Assembly (NCBI GenBank): GCA_002710685.1
Contig: PALD01000069.1
Location: 124,001-188,000, forward strand
Length of the DNA: 64,000 nucleotides
Direction of reading: 5' to 3'
Source: Cytophagaceae bacterium
Lineage (GTDB): Bacteria; Bacteroidota; Bacteroidia; Flavobacteriales; Flavobacteriaceae
A program made the translations under genes and the position numbers. The notes under the pieces are model-generated. The model was not told the DNA's origin, made no database searches, and saw only the letters and a program-made list of their open reading frames with translations. Shown one piece after another: positions 44,980 to 54,104 of the stretch; position 1 is the stretch's first letter, and each line of letters starts with the position of its first letter.

Positions 44980-45663
44980 ATGGAAGAGAAAAGAGTTGCT
45001 GTTGTGACCGAAGCTGGAGGTAATGGATTAGGTAAATCATTTGCCAATATCCTCATTAAATATGACTATGAAGTTGTGCTGGCGGCGAGCAAGGGGAGTT
45101 TTGAAAAACTTACCAAGGAAGAGAACAACCTTTCTCAATATAATCTCTTTGAAGTTGATTTTAAATCGCGGGAGAGTCTTACTGCCCTTAAAAAGCATGT
45201 GCTTGAAACGTATGGCAAGCTGGACCTGTTAATCAACAATGCCGAGGTTGTCAACGGTTTTGGCCAGAAGATTGACCAGATTAATATAGATGAGGTGCGT
45301 GAGCTATATGAGGTAAACCTTTTTGCCGTGATACAGCTTATACAATTGCTTAAACCGCTTCTTGAAAAAAGCGATGACCCCAGCATTATCAATATTACCA
45401 GTGCACTGGGGGATATCAATAAAATGCGGGATGAGGGCTTTTGTTACTCAGGATACGGGTTGCCTGCCTATGCTACTTCTAAGGCGGCATTAAACATGTA
45501 CACCCACCTGCAATGCAGGGAGTTTAAACCTAGTAAGATTGCCATACATACCTTTGACCCCATTGCCATGAAAAACTGTACGCACAACTCCGTGTTCATC
45601 TGTGATGGCATAAAGGATGAGTTTGTATCCTTGATAAAAAAGGAAAAATCAAGGGTGGAGTAA
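44980..45663 (+). CDS. Short-chain dehydrogenase/reductase
   Basis: 227 residues. Rossmann glycine motif TEAGGNGLGKS at 10-20, LLINNAE, and the catalytic set with S in NITSAL and YATSK (Tyr-x-x-x-Lys). NAD(P)H-dependent reduction of a carbonyl or enone compound is the family reaction; the substrate is unknown. Its promoter resembles those of the efflux operon and the small exported protein, so it may detoxify the compound that triggers the pump; this is inference. It stands directly downstream of the AraC-type regulator. Confidence 0.88.
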   Translation: MEEKRVAVVTEAGGNGLGKSFANILIKYDYEVVLAASKGSFEKLTKEENNLSQYNLFEVDFKSRESLTALKKHVLETYGKLDLLINNAEVVNGFGQKIDQINIDEVRELYEVNLFAVIQLIQLLKPLLEKSDDPSIINITSALGDINKMRDEGFCYSGYGLPAYATSKAALNMYTHLQCREFKPSKIAIHTFDPIAMKNCTHNSVFICDGIKDEFVSLIKKEKSRVE

Positions 45664-45791
45664 GGTATTGTGCTCATTATCAAAAAACTATTATTTTACT
45701 GTATCCCGTTACGTTTTACTTTATCTGTTTTACTTACCGTATACTTGTCATTGGTTTTCTATAAAACCACACAAATCTTTACTTTAGGGGG

Positions 45792-47447
45792 ATGAAACCA
45801 GCCCTCCTTGCATTACTCTTCCTAAATTGTGTTTCTGGCATTTTTGGCGCAAGCCCTATTCAAAAAAAACCTACCGAAAAAGAAGCCGACAGCACATTAT
45901 ATTGTTACAAGGTACTTATAGAACTGCAAAACGATGCCGATTTAAAAAAGGCATATCGTTTTTATGAAAGGGCCTTGCAGGCCAGCTTGCAGGAAGGAGA
46001 TAGCATTGAGGCTTCAAATAAACTAGAAGTGCTGGCGGTAGCCGCGTATAATGGCGGAGATTTTAATAGAAGTGAGCAGTTGCTGGTAGAGGCTTTTGAG
46101 CTCATGGATAATTTTACAACACCCGTAACAAATATGCGCAAGCAACGCTTACTTGCACGTTTAGGGGCTATTTATAGAAATAACCATGTTTATGGAAAAA
46201 GCATGGAATATTACAAGAAGTCATTTGAATTTGCATCTTCTAATCATGATTCTCTGTTATTGCTCAACAATCTTGCAAATGTATATCGAGACCAAGGGCT
46301 ATATGATGAATCCATCCAGACCCTTCAACTTGCCAAGAAAATAGCGGGGAGAAACGACAAAAAATCCAGGGCCTTTGTGCTTGACAATTTAGGGTATACT
46401 GAGTATCTAGGTGCGCGCGATAGCAGTTTTTACCATATCAATAAATCCATGGAATTACGCAGGGATATCAATGATACCCTCGCTTTGTTCAGCAACTACA
46501 TGCATTTGTTTGAATTATATTTTAAAAAGAATACGGTAAAGGCGCAGGGGTATGCTGAAGCTGCACTTGCAACTGCCCATAACATACATGACAAGACCTA
46601 TGAACTGAAAGCCCTGGGCATGCTGGCACAATTGGGACTGACCAGTTATTTTGAGCGTTATGCACATCTGGATGATAGCCTGGATATTGTCAATCAGACC
46701 CGTAAGAATACCTATGCAGCGATGAAATATGACGTAGATAGGGAAAAAGAACAGACCATCCTTGCCAGGATGGATGGGGAGCGGGTCAAAAAGGAAAGGG
46801 ATTTTTACATCATCCTTACCCTTTTTATAGGGACTTTGGCTTTAGCCATAGGTACATATATTTATTTTGATAGGAGGAGAAAAGTCTTGAATGCCATTGC
46901 CCATAACGAGGCGCGTATCTCAAAAAAATTGCATGATGGCCTGGCAAATGACCTGTTCAACGTTATGGCAGAGTTACAAAACGAGAAATCCATAGACCCA
47001 GAAATCGTGGAAAAACTGGATAGGATGTATGCCACCACGCGTAATATATCAAAAGATTATAGCCCTTTGATAGCAGGTGGAGATTTTCATGATCAGTTGA
47101 TCAGTAGGCTTAATTCCTATCGTTCAGAAAGCTTGAACGTCATCACGGTCAACGCAGATAAAATTGACTGGTCCAAGGTCAACAAGCATAAAAAGAGTGC
47201 CATCTACATGGTACTGGGCGAGCTTATGACGAATAACAGGAAACACAGCAAGTCTTCATTAGCGGTCATAAAATTTGAAGAAAACAACAAGATGCTCAAC
47301 ATTACCTACTCAGATAATGGTGTGGGTGGTACCATAAAAAAGGGATATGGCCTCGACAATGTGGAATCCCGTATTCTAGCTGTAAAAGGAAACCTTAGAT
47401 TTGAAGCAAATGAAAATAAAGGATTTAAGGTTTATATACAGGTTTAA
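45792..47447 (+). CDS. TPR-containing sensor histidine kinase
   Basis: 551 residues. Signal peptide (SGIFGASP), then tetratricopeptide repeats over about 40-330 (YGKSMEYYKKSFEFASS, LYDESIQTLQLAKKIAG), one membrane helix near 338-360 (YIILTLFIGTLALAIGTYI), then a NarX/DesK-like kinase: H381 in KKLHDGLANDLF, and an ATPase with DNGVGGTIKKGYGLDNV. The partner response regulator starts within the stop codon (1-base overlap). The TPR domain faces the periplasm; its signal is unknown. The kinase lies between the pump 2 region and polysaccharide locus 2, but its target is not evident. Confidence 0.9.
   Translation: MKPALLALLFLNCVSGIFGASPIQKKPTEKEADSTLYCYKVLIELQNDADLKKAYRFYERALQASLQEGDSIEASNKLEVLAVAAYNGGDFNRSEQLLVEAFELMDNFTTPVTNMRKQRLLARLGAIYRNNHVYGKSMEYYKKSFEFASSNHDSLLLLNNLANVYRDQGLYDESIQTLQLAKKIAGRNDKKSRAFVLDNLGYTEYLGARDSSFYHINKSMELRRDINDTLALFSNYMHLFELYFKKNTVKAQGYAEAALATAHNIHDKTYELKALGMLAQLGLTSYFERYAHLDDSLDIVNQTRKNTYAAMKYDVDREKEQTILARMDGERVKKERDFYIILTLFIGTLALAIGTYIYFDRRRKVLNAIAHNEARISKKLHDGLANDLFNVMAELQNEKSIDPEIVEKLDRMYATTRNISKDYSPLIAGGDFHDQLISRLNSYRSESLNVITVNADKIDWSKVNKHKKSAIYMVLGELMTNNRKHSKSSLAVIKFEENNKMLNITYSDNGVGGTIKKGYGLDNVESRILAVKGNLRFEANENKGFKVYIQV
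45843..45855. repeat. Dispersed 13-mer TTTGGCGCAAGCC, copy 3
   Basis: In the signal-peptide region of the sensor kinase, read as FGAS; copy 2 in the GH43 signal peptide uses a different frame (FLAQA). Confidence 0.55.
46837..46848. repeat. Palindrome-like core TGGCT-TT-AGCCA
   Basis: Perfect 5-base arms in the membrane-helix region of the sensor kinase (TLALAIG). The third T on the left is present but the matching A on the right is not. Weak member. Confidence 0.3.
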
Positions 47448-48112
47448 TGTTTAATAAGGTACTTATAGCAGAAGATTTAGGCTGGAACACGACCACCATG
47501 AGACAATATCTTGAAGACAGGGGAGCAAGCACCGTCGATCTCTGTCAATATTGTGATGACGCCTATCTCAAATTTCTCGCGGCTAATAAAAACGGGGAAC
47601 CCTACGATTTGATCATTGCAGACCTCTCTTTTGATCAAGACCATCGAGATGAAAAACTGAAAGATGGTGAAGAATTGATTGAGGCCATACGGCAACACGA
47701 CGGCAACGTTCCCGTTATTGTTTTTTCCATGGAAGAAAGGTTGCAAAGGGTGCACAAATTATTTGAGAACAACAATATCAATGCCTATGTTCATAAAAGC
47801 AGGAAGAGCATGGAAGACCTAATCACGGCATTGCAACATATATCCAAAGGGGAGATATTCCTTTCTTCGCAAATTGATGCTGCCCTTGATAAAAGGAAGA
47901 GCATGGATATTGATGATTATGATATAAACCTGTTGAAGTTGGTATCTCAAGGTCATTCTAACAGGGAGATAAGCGATTATCTAAGCGGTGAAAACATCAC
48001 GCCTTCCAGCGTAAGCTCTATAGAAAAAAGATTGAATAAGCTGCGTATTCAGTTCAAGGCAAAAAATGCCACCCACCTTGTGGCGGTTGCCAAAGATATG
48101 GGGTTGATCTAG
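47447..48112 (+). CDS. LuxR/NarL-type response regulator
   Basis: 221 residues. The receiver domain carries D59 in DLIIADLSFDQDHRD, followed by an extended loop, and a C-terminal helix-turn-helix (LLKLVSQGHSNREISDYLSG... SSVSSIEKRLNKL). It overlaps the kinase stop by one base, so the two form a kinase-regulator pair. The helix-turn-helix is of the NarL type but with a longer loop than usual (GENITPSS). Its targets cannot be read from this window. Confidence 0.9.
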   Translation: MFNKVLIAEDLGWNTTTMRQYLEDRGASTVDLCQYCDDAYLKFLAANKNGEPYDLIIADLSFDQDHRDEKLKDGEELIEAIRQHDGNVPVIVFSMEERLQRVHKLFENNNINAYVHKSRKSMEDLITALQHISKGEIFLSSQIDAALDKRKSMDIDDYDINLLKLVSQGHSNREISDYLSGENITPSSVSSIEKRLNKLRIQFKAKNATHLVAVAKDMGLI

Positions 48113-48262
48113 TTGAAAACCGTTACCATATCATGAAACCTTAGGTTTTTCTTACAGGTCTCGATGCTTCTAAAAATTGTCAAAAAAGGTCTATTATAGG
48201 TTAGCTACAACGATAAAGATAATTTTTGTGCGTATCATTGAAAACATTTAATACAGTGAGGC

Positions 48263-49981
48263 GTGAACAGAATTTTACCCATTTTTATAGTATTGATTTC
48301 CTTTTTTGGCTACAGCCAAAAGAACTACTACGTAAGTCAAGATAACGGAAATGACGTTTTTAATGGAAGTGCGCCCACGACACCGTTTAAGACCATTGAC
48401 CATGCCGTTGATTTACTGGAGCCCGGGGATACATTAAATATCATGGGCAGCTATACTAATGAAAGCTATAAAGCAGGGTATGCTTACGGCGGGGATAAGG
48501 ATGACCCGTATATATGGACACAGGAAAACACCATAAGAATAGCCGGGCTGCATGGCTCTGAAGAAAACTATATTACCATACGAGCATATGATGACAATAC
48601 TGTAATTAAAGGGGATGGAGCAAATATTTTCAGGATGCTCAACTCATCGTACATTAGGATAGAAGGCCTCAATATAGCAGGAGAAGTAAACAATATCCCG
48701 CTTGAGACCGCCACGGCCTTACAGTTCATGTACCGAGAAGATGGCAGCACAAATACACTGTACAGGGTGCAACCAGGCACCCCGCCACAAGAAGTGGAGC
48801 AAATGACCTTTGAAAAGCTGAATAACATCAGTAGGCCCTCTTATACAGACACCCGTGGAATGTACCTTAGCAATGTGGACCACATCGAGATTATAAACAA
48901 CCATATACACCATACACCGGGCAATGGGCTTCGGGTTTCTGATTGTGAATACATTACTATAAGTGAAAACGAGGTAAATGACACTTCGCGCAAGTCATAT
49001 TCTGGAACGCATGGCCTGGTGGTGACCAAGGCGACAAGTACCAATGCTTCTGAAGAATACAAAATCTTCATCACAAACAACGCGGTTCACCATAATTATA
49101 ACGAAATCTACTCCTGGGCACCAGACAAGACCATAATCACTCCCCATATTGATGAGGGCAAGGGTATTTCGCTACAGCGAAATGATGTGGAAAGGGGATG
49201 GGTGCATGGCCGTTTTCTCGTGGCTAACAATATTGTTTACCTCAATGGCTTTAGCGGTGTTCACAGCAACGATGGCGATAGGATGGATTTTGTGAACAAC
49301 ACCTGTTACCTCAATTCATATACAAATACCGTAACCTATAAAAATGGGGAACAACGGGGCAACAACATAGGCATGAGCTCACAGCGTGGGGATGACATCC
49401 GGTTTGTGAACAATATCGTTGTCATTGATGAGAGTTTTGGCGGTTATGCCTTGGCAATGGCAAATACGGCAAATGGCAGCGTCATGAACAACCTGATTTA
49501 TGGCCTTGAGGGAGAACCCAAACAGGATTCAGATGTACAGGATATTCAAACGGGTACCATGGTGGCAAACCCATTGTTCAGGGATGTGGATGCGTTTGAT
49601 TTTACGCTTATGGAAGATTCACCTGCAATAGGCAGTGCAAACGTGGAGTATGCCCCGGCCGTTGATTATTTTCTTGAACCCCGTGATGACATGCCAGACC
49701 TTGGCGCAATAGAGTTCAATGCCTCCCTGGGGCTAGAAGGGGGCGTGACCGCAAATCCAGCATCAATCTATCCTAATCCCTTTAACAACAGGCTTTATAT
49801 AACTTCTGGTACCCCACTGGGAGATATACGACTTTATGATTTTAATGGTAGGTTGGTAAAAAGGGTCAATGTAATGGATTTGGCTACAGCCAAAGAAACC
49901 CTACTGGATTTATCAGACCTATCCACAGGTCCATACCTACTACTGGTAAATGGTAAAATCTATAAGGTGATCAAGCAATGA
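48263..49981 (+). CDS. Right-handed beta-helix protein with T9SS sorting domain
   Basis: 572 residues. GTG start (codons GTG AAC AGA) followed by a signal peptide ending in FFGYSQ. The body has parallel beta-helix repeats typical of polysaccharide lyases and epimerases (IRIEGLNIAG, HIEIINNHIHHTPGNGLRVS, RFVNNIVVID). The C-terminus is a T9SS type A domain (IYPNPFNNRLYITSG... GPYLLLVNGKIYKVI), so it is a secreted or surface protein. No catalytic residue could be assigned. It is the first gene of locus 2. It contains three palindromes of the dispersed family (48304, 49166 and 49879). Confidence 0.85.
   Translation: MNRILPIFIVLISFFGYSQKNYYVSQDNGNDVFNGSAPTTPFKTIDHAVDLLEPGDTLNIMGSYTNESYKAGYAYGGDKDDPYIWTQENTIRIAGLHGSEENYITIRAYDDNTVIKGDGANIFRMLNSSYIRIEGLNIAGEVNNIPLETATALQFMYREDGSTNTLYRVQPGTPPQEVEQMTFEKLNNISRPSYTDTRGMYLSNVDHIEIINNHIHHTPGNGLRVSDCEYITISENEVNDTSRKSYSGTHGLVVTKATSTNASEEYKIFITNNAVHHNYNEIYSWAPDKTIITPHIDEGKGISLQRNDVERGWVHGRFLVANNIVYLNGFSGVHSNDGDRMDFVNNTCYLNSYTNTVTYKNGEQRGNNIGMSSQRGDDIRFVNNIVVIDESFGGYALAMANTANGSVMNNLIYGLEGEPKQDSDVQDIQTGTMVANPLFRDVDAFDFTLMEDSPAIGSANVEYAPAVDYFLEPRDDMPDLGAIEFNASLGLEGGVTANPASIYPNPFNNRLYITSGTPLGDIRLYDFNGRLVKRVNVMDLATAKETLLDLSDLSTGPYLLLVNGKIYKVIKQ
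48304..48321. repeat. Palindrome family in the signal-peptide region
   Basis: TTTTGGCT-AC-AGCCAAAA, perfect 8-base arms, encoding FGYSQK. The same peptide is encoded by the palindrome at 61864. Confidence 0.7.
49166..49183. repeat. Palindrome family, TTTCGC arm variant
   Basis: ATTTCGCT-AC-AGCGAAAT, perfect 8-base arms, encoding ISLQRN. Both arms have G changed to C with its pairing base, so the palindrome, not one exact sequence, is kept. Confidence 0.65.
49879..49894. repeat. Palindrome family inside the T9SS domain
   Basis: TTTGGCT-AC-AGCCAAA, perfect 7-base arms, encoding LATAK near the C-terminus of the beta-helix protein. Confidence 0.65.
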
Positions 49982-50010
49982 TTCTATTGAAAATTTCTTA
50001 ATATCGTTTT

Positions 50011-50024
50011 ACGAAAACGTTTTC
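50011..50024 (+). promoter_or_regulatory. Operator-like palindrome GAAAACGTTTTC abutting a start codon
   Basis: The 12-base perfect palindrome 50013-50024 ends directly before ATG 50025 of HTCS 2. It resembles LacI-type operators and the sites at 8736 and 18378. Confidence 0.45.
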
Positions 50025-53000
50025 ATGAAAATTCTCCTGTATAGCATACTATCGATTATATATTTTGCCCTCTCCCATGGTGCTCATGCACAACAGTGGA
50101 AGTTTGAGCAATTTCAGGGCGACAACATACCTTCTCAAAGTATCGTGTATGCAACACAACAGGACAAGGATGGAAACATCTGGATAGCTACTGAAGAGGG
50201 AGTCATAAAAAACAGCGGCACACAGGTACAGGTGTACAACTCATATGATGGCCTGCCTGAGACAATAAACAACAGAATTTTATCGGTTTTTGTAGATTCA
50301 CACAACACTATCTGGATAGGTACAGAAAGAGGTATTGCGATGTATGACCATGCTTTTGACAGGTTTCAATCCATTGATGTTGAAGATGACCTTAACCCCT
50401 CCCTCTGCAATGCCATTATAGAAGATGGTGGCGGTAATATATGGATTGCCGCTTATAATGGGCTATGGAAGTATGCTTCGGGCAAGTTGACACGTGTATT
50501 GAGAATTCAGGGGATACAGACATTGACCTTTAAGAATGGCGAGGTTGTCCTGGGTACCATCAAGGGAACGTTGAGGTATAACTTGGCGACTGAGAATATT
50601 GTAGAGCTTGACCATGCCTCAACTGAGAATATTTCATTTACGGGCTGGATAGATAATCGCTTGTTTATAGGTTCTAAGTCTGGCAATATCAGGGTTTATG
50701 ATGCGTCATATGCCCTGGTTGACTCACTTAGGGTCAACCCACTGGCAAAAACACCCATCAAGGACGTCATCTTGGGCAAGGAGGGCAATCTTTACGTCGC
50801 CACAGATGGCAGTGGCCTTTTTGTGCTCAATCAAGGGCTGGATATTCTTGTCAATTATAGAAATATAGAAGATGACGTACACTCCCTGAGCAGTAACGGT
50901 ATTTATGACCTAGAACAGGATAGGGAAAACATCCTCTGGATTTCAACCTATGGAGGAGGGCTCAACTTTTATGACAGGTCTAAAAGTGCCTTTAACAATT
51001 ATGCCCATATTCCATATAACAAAAACTCCCTGGTGACCAATTTTACCAGGGCGATTGCGCAAGATGTAAATGGCAGGATATGGTTTGGCACAAAAAAAGG
51101 AATAAGCATCCTTGACCCTCAAGAAAACAGCTGGGAGCATATAAGCAACCTGGCCACCACACATAAGCAACCAGATATCGTGATGACACTGGAAGCAGAT
51201 GAAGGCGCGATGTGGGTGGGCACCTATAATCATGGGTCTTATAGGGTTGATGTAAATACACTTCAATCCACACAGGTTGAAGACGGTGAAAACCCCCTTG
51301 AACTCCAAAAGGTGTACACCATCAATAAAGACTTTTCAGGAAACATCTGGATGGGCGGGATGGATGGCCCTTTGACACGTTTTTCAAAACCTGATGGGGC
51401 AATGCGCACATTGCCCATACAGCACATAAAAGCCATACTTGAGACCAGGGAAGGAGAAGTTTTTGTAGCAGGAAGGTATGGGGTGTACAAAATAGGAGAA
51501 GGAGGTAAGGAGTTTCAGATAATAGAACAGCTATCACCTAATAAAAATAGGTTGGCATACAGTACCATCAACGCCATAGAAGAGTCCGGTAATGGGATGC
51601 TTGTACTGGCAACTAACGGTGCGGGCCTGTTGTTCTACAACCGGGAAACCCAGGCAGTGCAGCAAATAGACATACAAAAGGGGATGCCGTCAGATATTGT
51701 ACAAGGTATCCTGCAACAAGACAAGAACAATTACTGGGCGAGCACATCAAATGGCCTGGCACATTTGCACATTGATGAAAAAGACACCCTGATAACCGTA
51801 TATGACAAGCGCGATGGCCTTACCAGTACAGAGTTTAATTATGGCAGTTATGCAAGGCTCAGGGACGGTAGGTTTGCCTTTGGGGGCATAGGTGGGGTGA
51901 CCATTTTTGACCCAGGAGCAATTTATGAGGACGGTTTTGAACCCCTGGTGGCCTTTGAGCAATTCAAGATATTCAATAAAAAGATAAACCCTGGAGAAGG
52001 CCCCCTTGCCTCATATATCAATGTAGCAGATTCCATTAAGCTCAAGCACAGTCAAAACAGCATTGAGATAGGGTTTACGGGTATTTTGCAAAAAGCAGCT
52101 GCAAAGGTGAAGTACTCCTGGATGCTTGAAAACTTTGATAAAAGATGGTCAGTACCCTCAACTAACAATACCGCAAACTACACAAATCTATCCCCGGGAG
52201 ATTACCTCTTCAAGGTAAAGGCCTCTAATAAATATGGTGAATTTGGCCCCGTGCGCGAACTCTATTTTCACGTCAGTCCGCCATGGTATGCAACAACATG
52301 GGCCTACATATTGTACCTTCTTTTAACAATCGTGGCGGTATTGCTGGTAATATATTTTACCAGTATCTACCACAATAAAAAGAATGCAGAAAACCAAGTA
52401 GCCCTTTTCAATAATATCACCCACGAGTTAAAGACACCGCTTTCCATTTTAATGACCTCCCTGGAGAATTCAATAGATAACGCTTCCGCGGAAAAAAACA
52501 CCAGCAGGTTAAAGAGCAACATAAAGCATATCAGTTCACTGTTTGAGCAGATGCTAAACTTTCACAAGGTAACCTCTCAAAGGGACCTGGAAGAAAATAT
52601 AAATGTCATTAGGCTTGACCATTACTTCAATAAACTGTTCAAGAATTTTGGGCCATTGCTTGAAGAACGCAACCTCGATATAGAATATAGCAATGACTTC
52701 AAAACCTCATTTCATTATAATGAAGATGCCTTTAATAAGGTGGTGCTCAACCTGATTTCAAACGCGATAAAATATTCTCATCAAGGCGGAAAGATCGAGA
52801 TAAGCACCCATGGACTAAAACAGGGGTACCTGCAACTGGTTGTAAAAGACCATGGTATGGGTATCCCAAAAAGCGAACAAAAACATATCCTAAAAAAATA
52901 TTATAGGGCAAGAAACGCCATAAATAGCCAGAAACCAGGTACGGGACTAGGGTTGTTGATGGCAAAAAGATTGATTGAGAAAACAGGGGGGACAATCGTT

Positions 53001-53906
53001 TTTGAAAGTGAAGAAAACAAGGGGACCTCCTTTACGGTATATTTTAAGGACCATAAAGAACAATATGAAAAACTTGAAAAGCCCACGGATTTTATTGATG
53101 ATACCATTGTCCTGGAACAAGAGATCATAGACCAGTTCAGCGACAGTAAAATCTTGATTGTTGAAGATAACGATGATCTTCGTGAGGTGATGATAGATAC
53201 ACTGGGGAGGTATTTTCAGGTGTATGAGGCAAGCAATGGCAAGGAGGGATATCAAATGGCGCTTGAAGTCTTCCCAGACCTTATCCTCACAGACCTTATC
53301 ATGCCAGAGATGGATGGTAACGAGCTTGCCCTTAAAATCAATGAAGATATAAACCTGAACCACATACCCGTGTTCATGCTCACCGTGCTGCAAAACTCAA
53401 CACAAAAACTGGACAGTATTAAAAAAGGCGTAACAGAATATATAGAAAAACCCGTAAACATGAAGCTCTTGATGGCTAAGATGATAAACACCCTTAAGTG
53501 GCAACATAAATTAAGAAAGAAATACATAGAAGATGGAGAGGCCGAGGTCGCGATGGTATATAGAAATAAGAACGACCAGGAATTTTTAGAAAAACTTGAG
53601 CAGTCCATACTTGATAATGTAGAAAACAATTCATTTTCAGTGCATGATCTTTCAGCTAATTTTGGCATGAGCCGTACCTCTCTTTACAATAAGCTTAAAA
53701 ACCTGGTTGATCTTTCTCCACAAGATTTTATAATCCATACAAAACTTAAAAAAGCAAGACAATATCTCATAGAAGGAGAGATGAGCATCAAGGAAATTGC
53801 CTATGCCTGTGGGTTTTCTAACCCCAAATATTTTAGCACCTCATTTAAAAAGTTCTATGGCAGTACCCCTACGGGATTTGTTGAAGGGCTTAGGGATAAA
53901 TCTTGA
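50025..53906 (+). CDS. Hybrid two-component system sensor/regulator (HTCS) of locus 2
   Basis: 1293 residues. Signal peptide (SHGAHAQ), two beta-propeller sensor domains (NIWIATEEG, TIWIGTERG, ILWISTYGGGL, RIWFGTKKG), Y_Y_Y domain (SWMLENFDKRW), membrane helix near 760-780, kinase H800 in NITHELKTPL, ATPase (NLISNAIKYSHQ, GTGLGLLMAKRL), receiver D1090 in LILTDLIMP, and an AraC-type helix-turn-helix at the end. It should sense an oligosaccharide made by the locus and activate the SusC/SusD operon at 57071. A palindrome touches its start codon. Confidence 0.95.
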   Translation: MKILLYSILSIIYFALSHGAHAQQWKFEQFQGDNIPSQSIVYATQQDKDGNIWIATEEGVIKNSGTQVQVYNSYDGLPETINNRILSVFVDSHNTIWIGTERGIAMYDHAFDRFQSIDVEDDLNPSLCNAIIEDGGGNIWIAAYNGLWKYASGKLTRVLRIQGIQTLTFKNGEVVLGTIKGTLRYNLATENIVELDHASTENISFTGWIDNRLFIGSKSGNIRVYDASYALVDSLRVNPLAKTPIKDVILGKEGNLYVATDGSGLFVLNQGLDILVNYRNIEDDVHSLSSNGIYDLEQDRENILWISTYGGGLNFYDRSKSAFNNYAHIPYNKNSLVTNFTRAIAQDVNGRIWFGTKKGISILDPQENSWEHISNLATTHKQPDIVMTLEADEGAMWVGTYNHGSYRVDVNTLQSTQVEDGENPLELQKVYTINKDFSGNIWMGGMDGPLTRFSKPDGAMRTLPIQHIKAILETREGEVFVAGRYGVYKIGEGGKEFQIIEQLSPNKNRLAYSTINAIEESGNGMLVLATNGAGLLFYNRETQAVQQIDIQKGMPSDIVQGILQQDKNNYWASTSNGLAHLHIDEKDTLITVYDKRDGLTSTEFNYGSYARLRDGRFAFGGIGGVTIFDPGAIYEDGFEPLVAFEQFKIFNKKINPGEGPLASYINVADSIKLKHSQNSIEIGFTGILQKAAAKVKYSWMLENFDKRWSVPSTNNTANYTNLSPGDYLFKVKASNKYGEFGPVRELYFHVSPPWYATTWAYILYLLLTIVAVLLVIYFTSIYHNKKNAENQVALFNNITHELKTPLSILMTSLENSIDNASAEKNTSRLKSNIKHISSLFEQMLNFHKVTSQRDLEENINVIRLDHYFNKLFKNFGPLLEERNLDIEYSNDFKTSFHYNEDAFNKVVLNLISNAIKYSHQGGKIEISTHGLKQGYLQLVVKDHGMGIPKSEQKHILKKYYRARNAINSQKPGTGLGLLMAKRLIEKTGGTIVFESEENKGTSFTVYFKDHKEQYEKLEKPTDFIDDTIVLEQEIIDQFSDSKILIVEDNDDLREVMIDTLGRYFQVYEASNGKEGYQMALEVFPDLILTDLIMPEMDGNELALKINEDINLNHIPVFMLTVLQNSTQKLDSIKKGVTEYIEKPVNMKLLMAKMINTLKWQHKLRKKYIEDGEAEVAMVYRNKNDQEFLEKLEQSILDNVENNSFSVHDLSANFGMSRTSLYNKLKNLVDLSPQDFIIHTKLKKARQYLIEGEMSIKEIAYACGFSNPKYFSTSFKKFYGSTPTGFVEGLRDKS
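52494..52503. repeat. Short palindrome TTCCGCGGAA
   Basis: A 10-base perfect palindrome in HTCS 2 within CGCTTCCGCGGAAAA. It resembles CGCTTTCGCGAAAGCG with one changed pair (T-A to C-G), but could be chance. Confidence 0.3.
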
Positions 53907-54045
53907 TCATCCCAGACAGTTGAATTGCCCCTTAATAAAAAGGTGGTGGTTGTATTTTACAGCTAAATATCAGGATTTTAGACAATTATTTAACCTATCC
54001 TGATTATAATCAAACCCACAGAAGCCAACACTTCCACTACTTTAG

Positions 54046-54059
54046 CTACATCGATGTAG
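54046..54059. promoter_or_regulatory. Perfect 14-base palindrome CTACATCGATGTAG
   Basis: It lies 45 bases before the LamG/T9SS gene in the 198-base gap after HTCS 2, in a place suited to an operator. No other copy was noticed. Confidence 0.45.
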
Positions 54060-54104
54060 AAAAAATCTGCAATTAAAATTTATTAACGGTTAACAATCAT
54101 TTAC

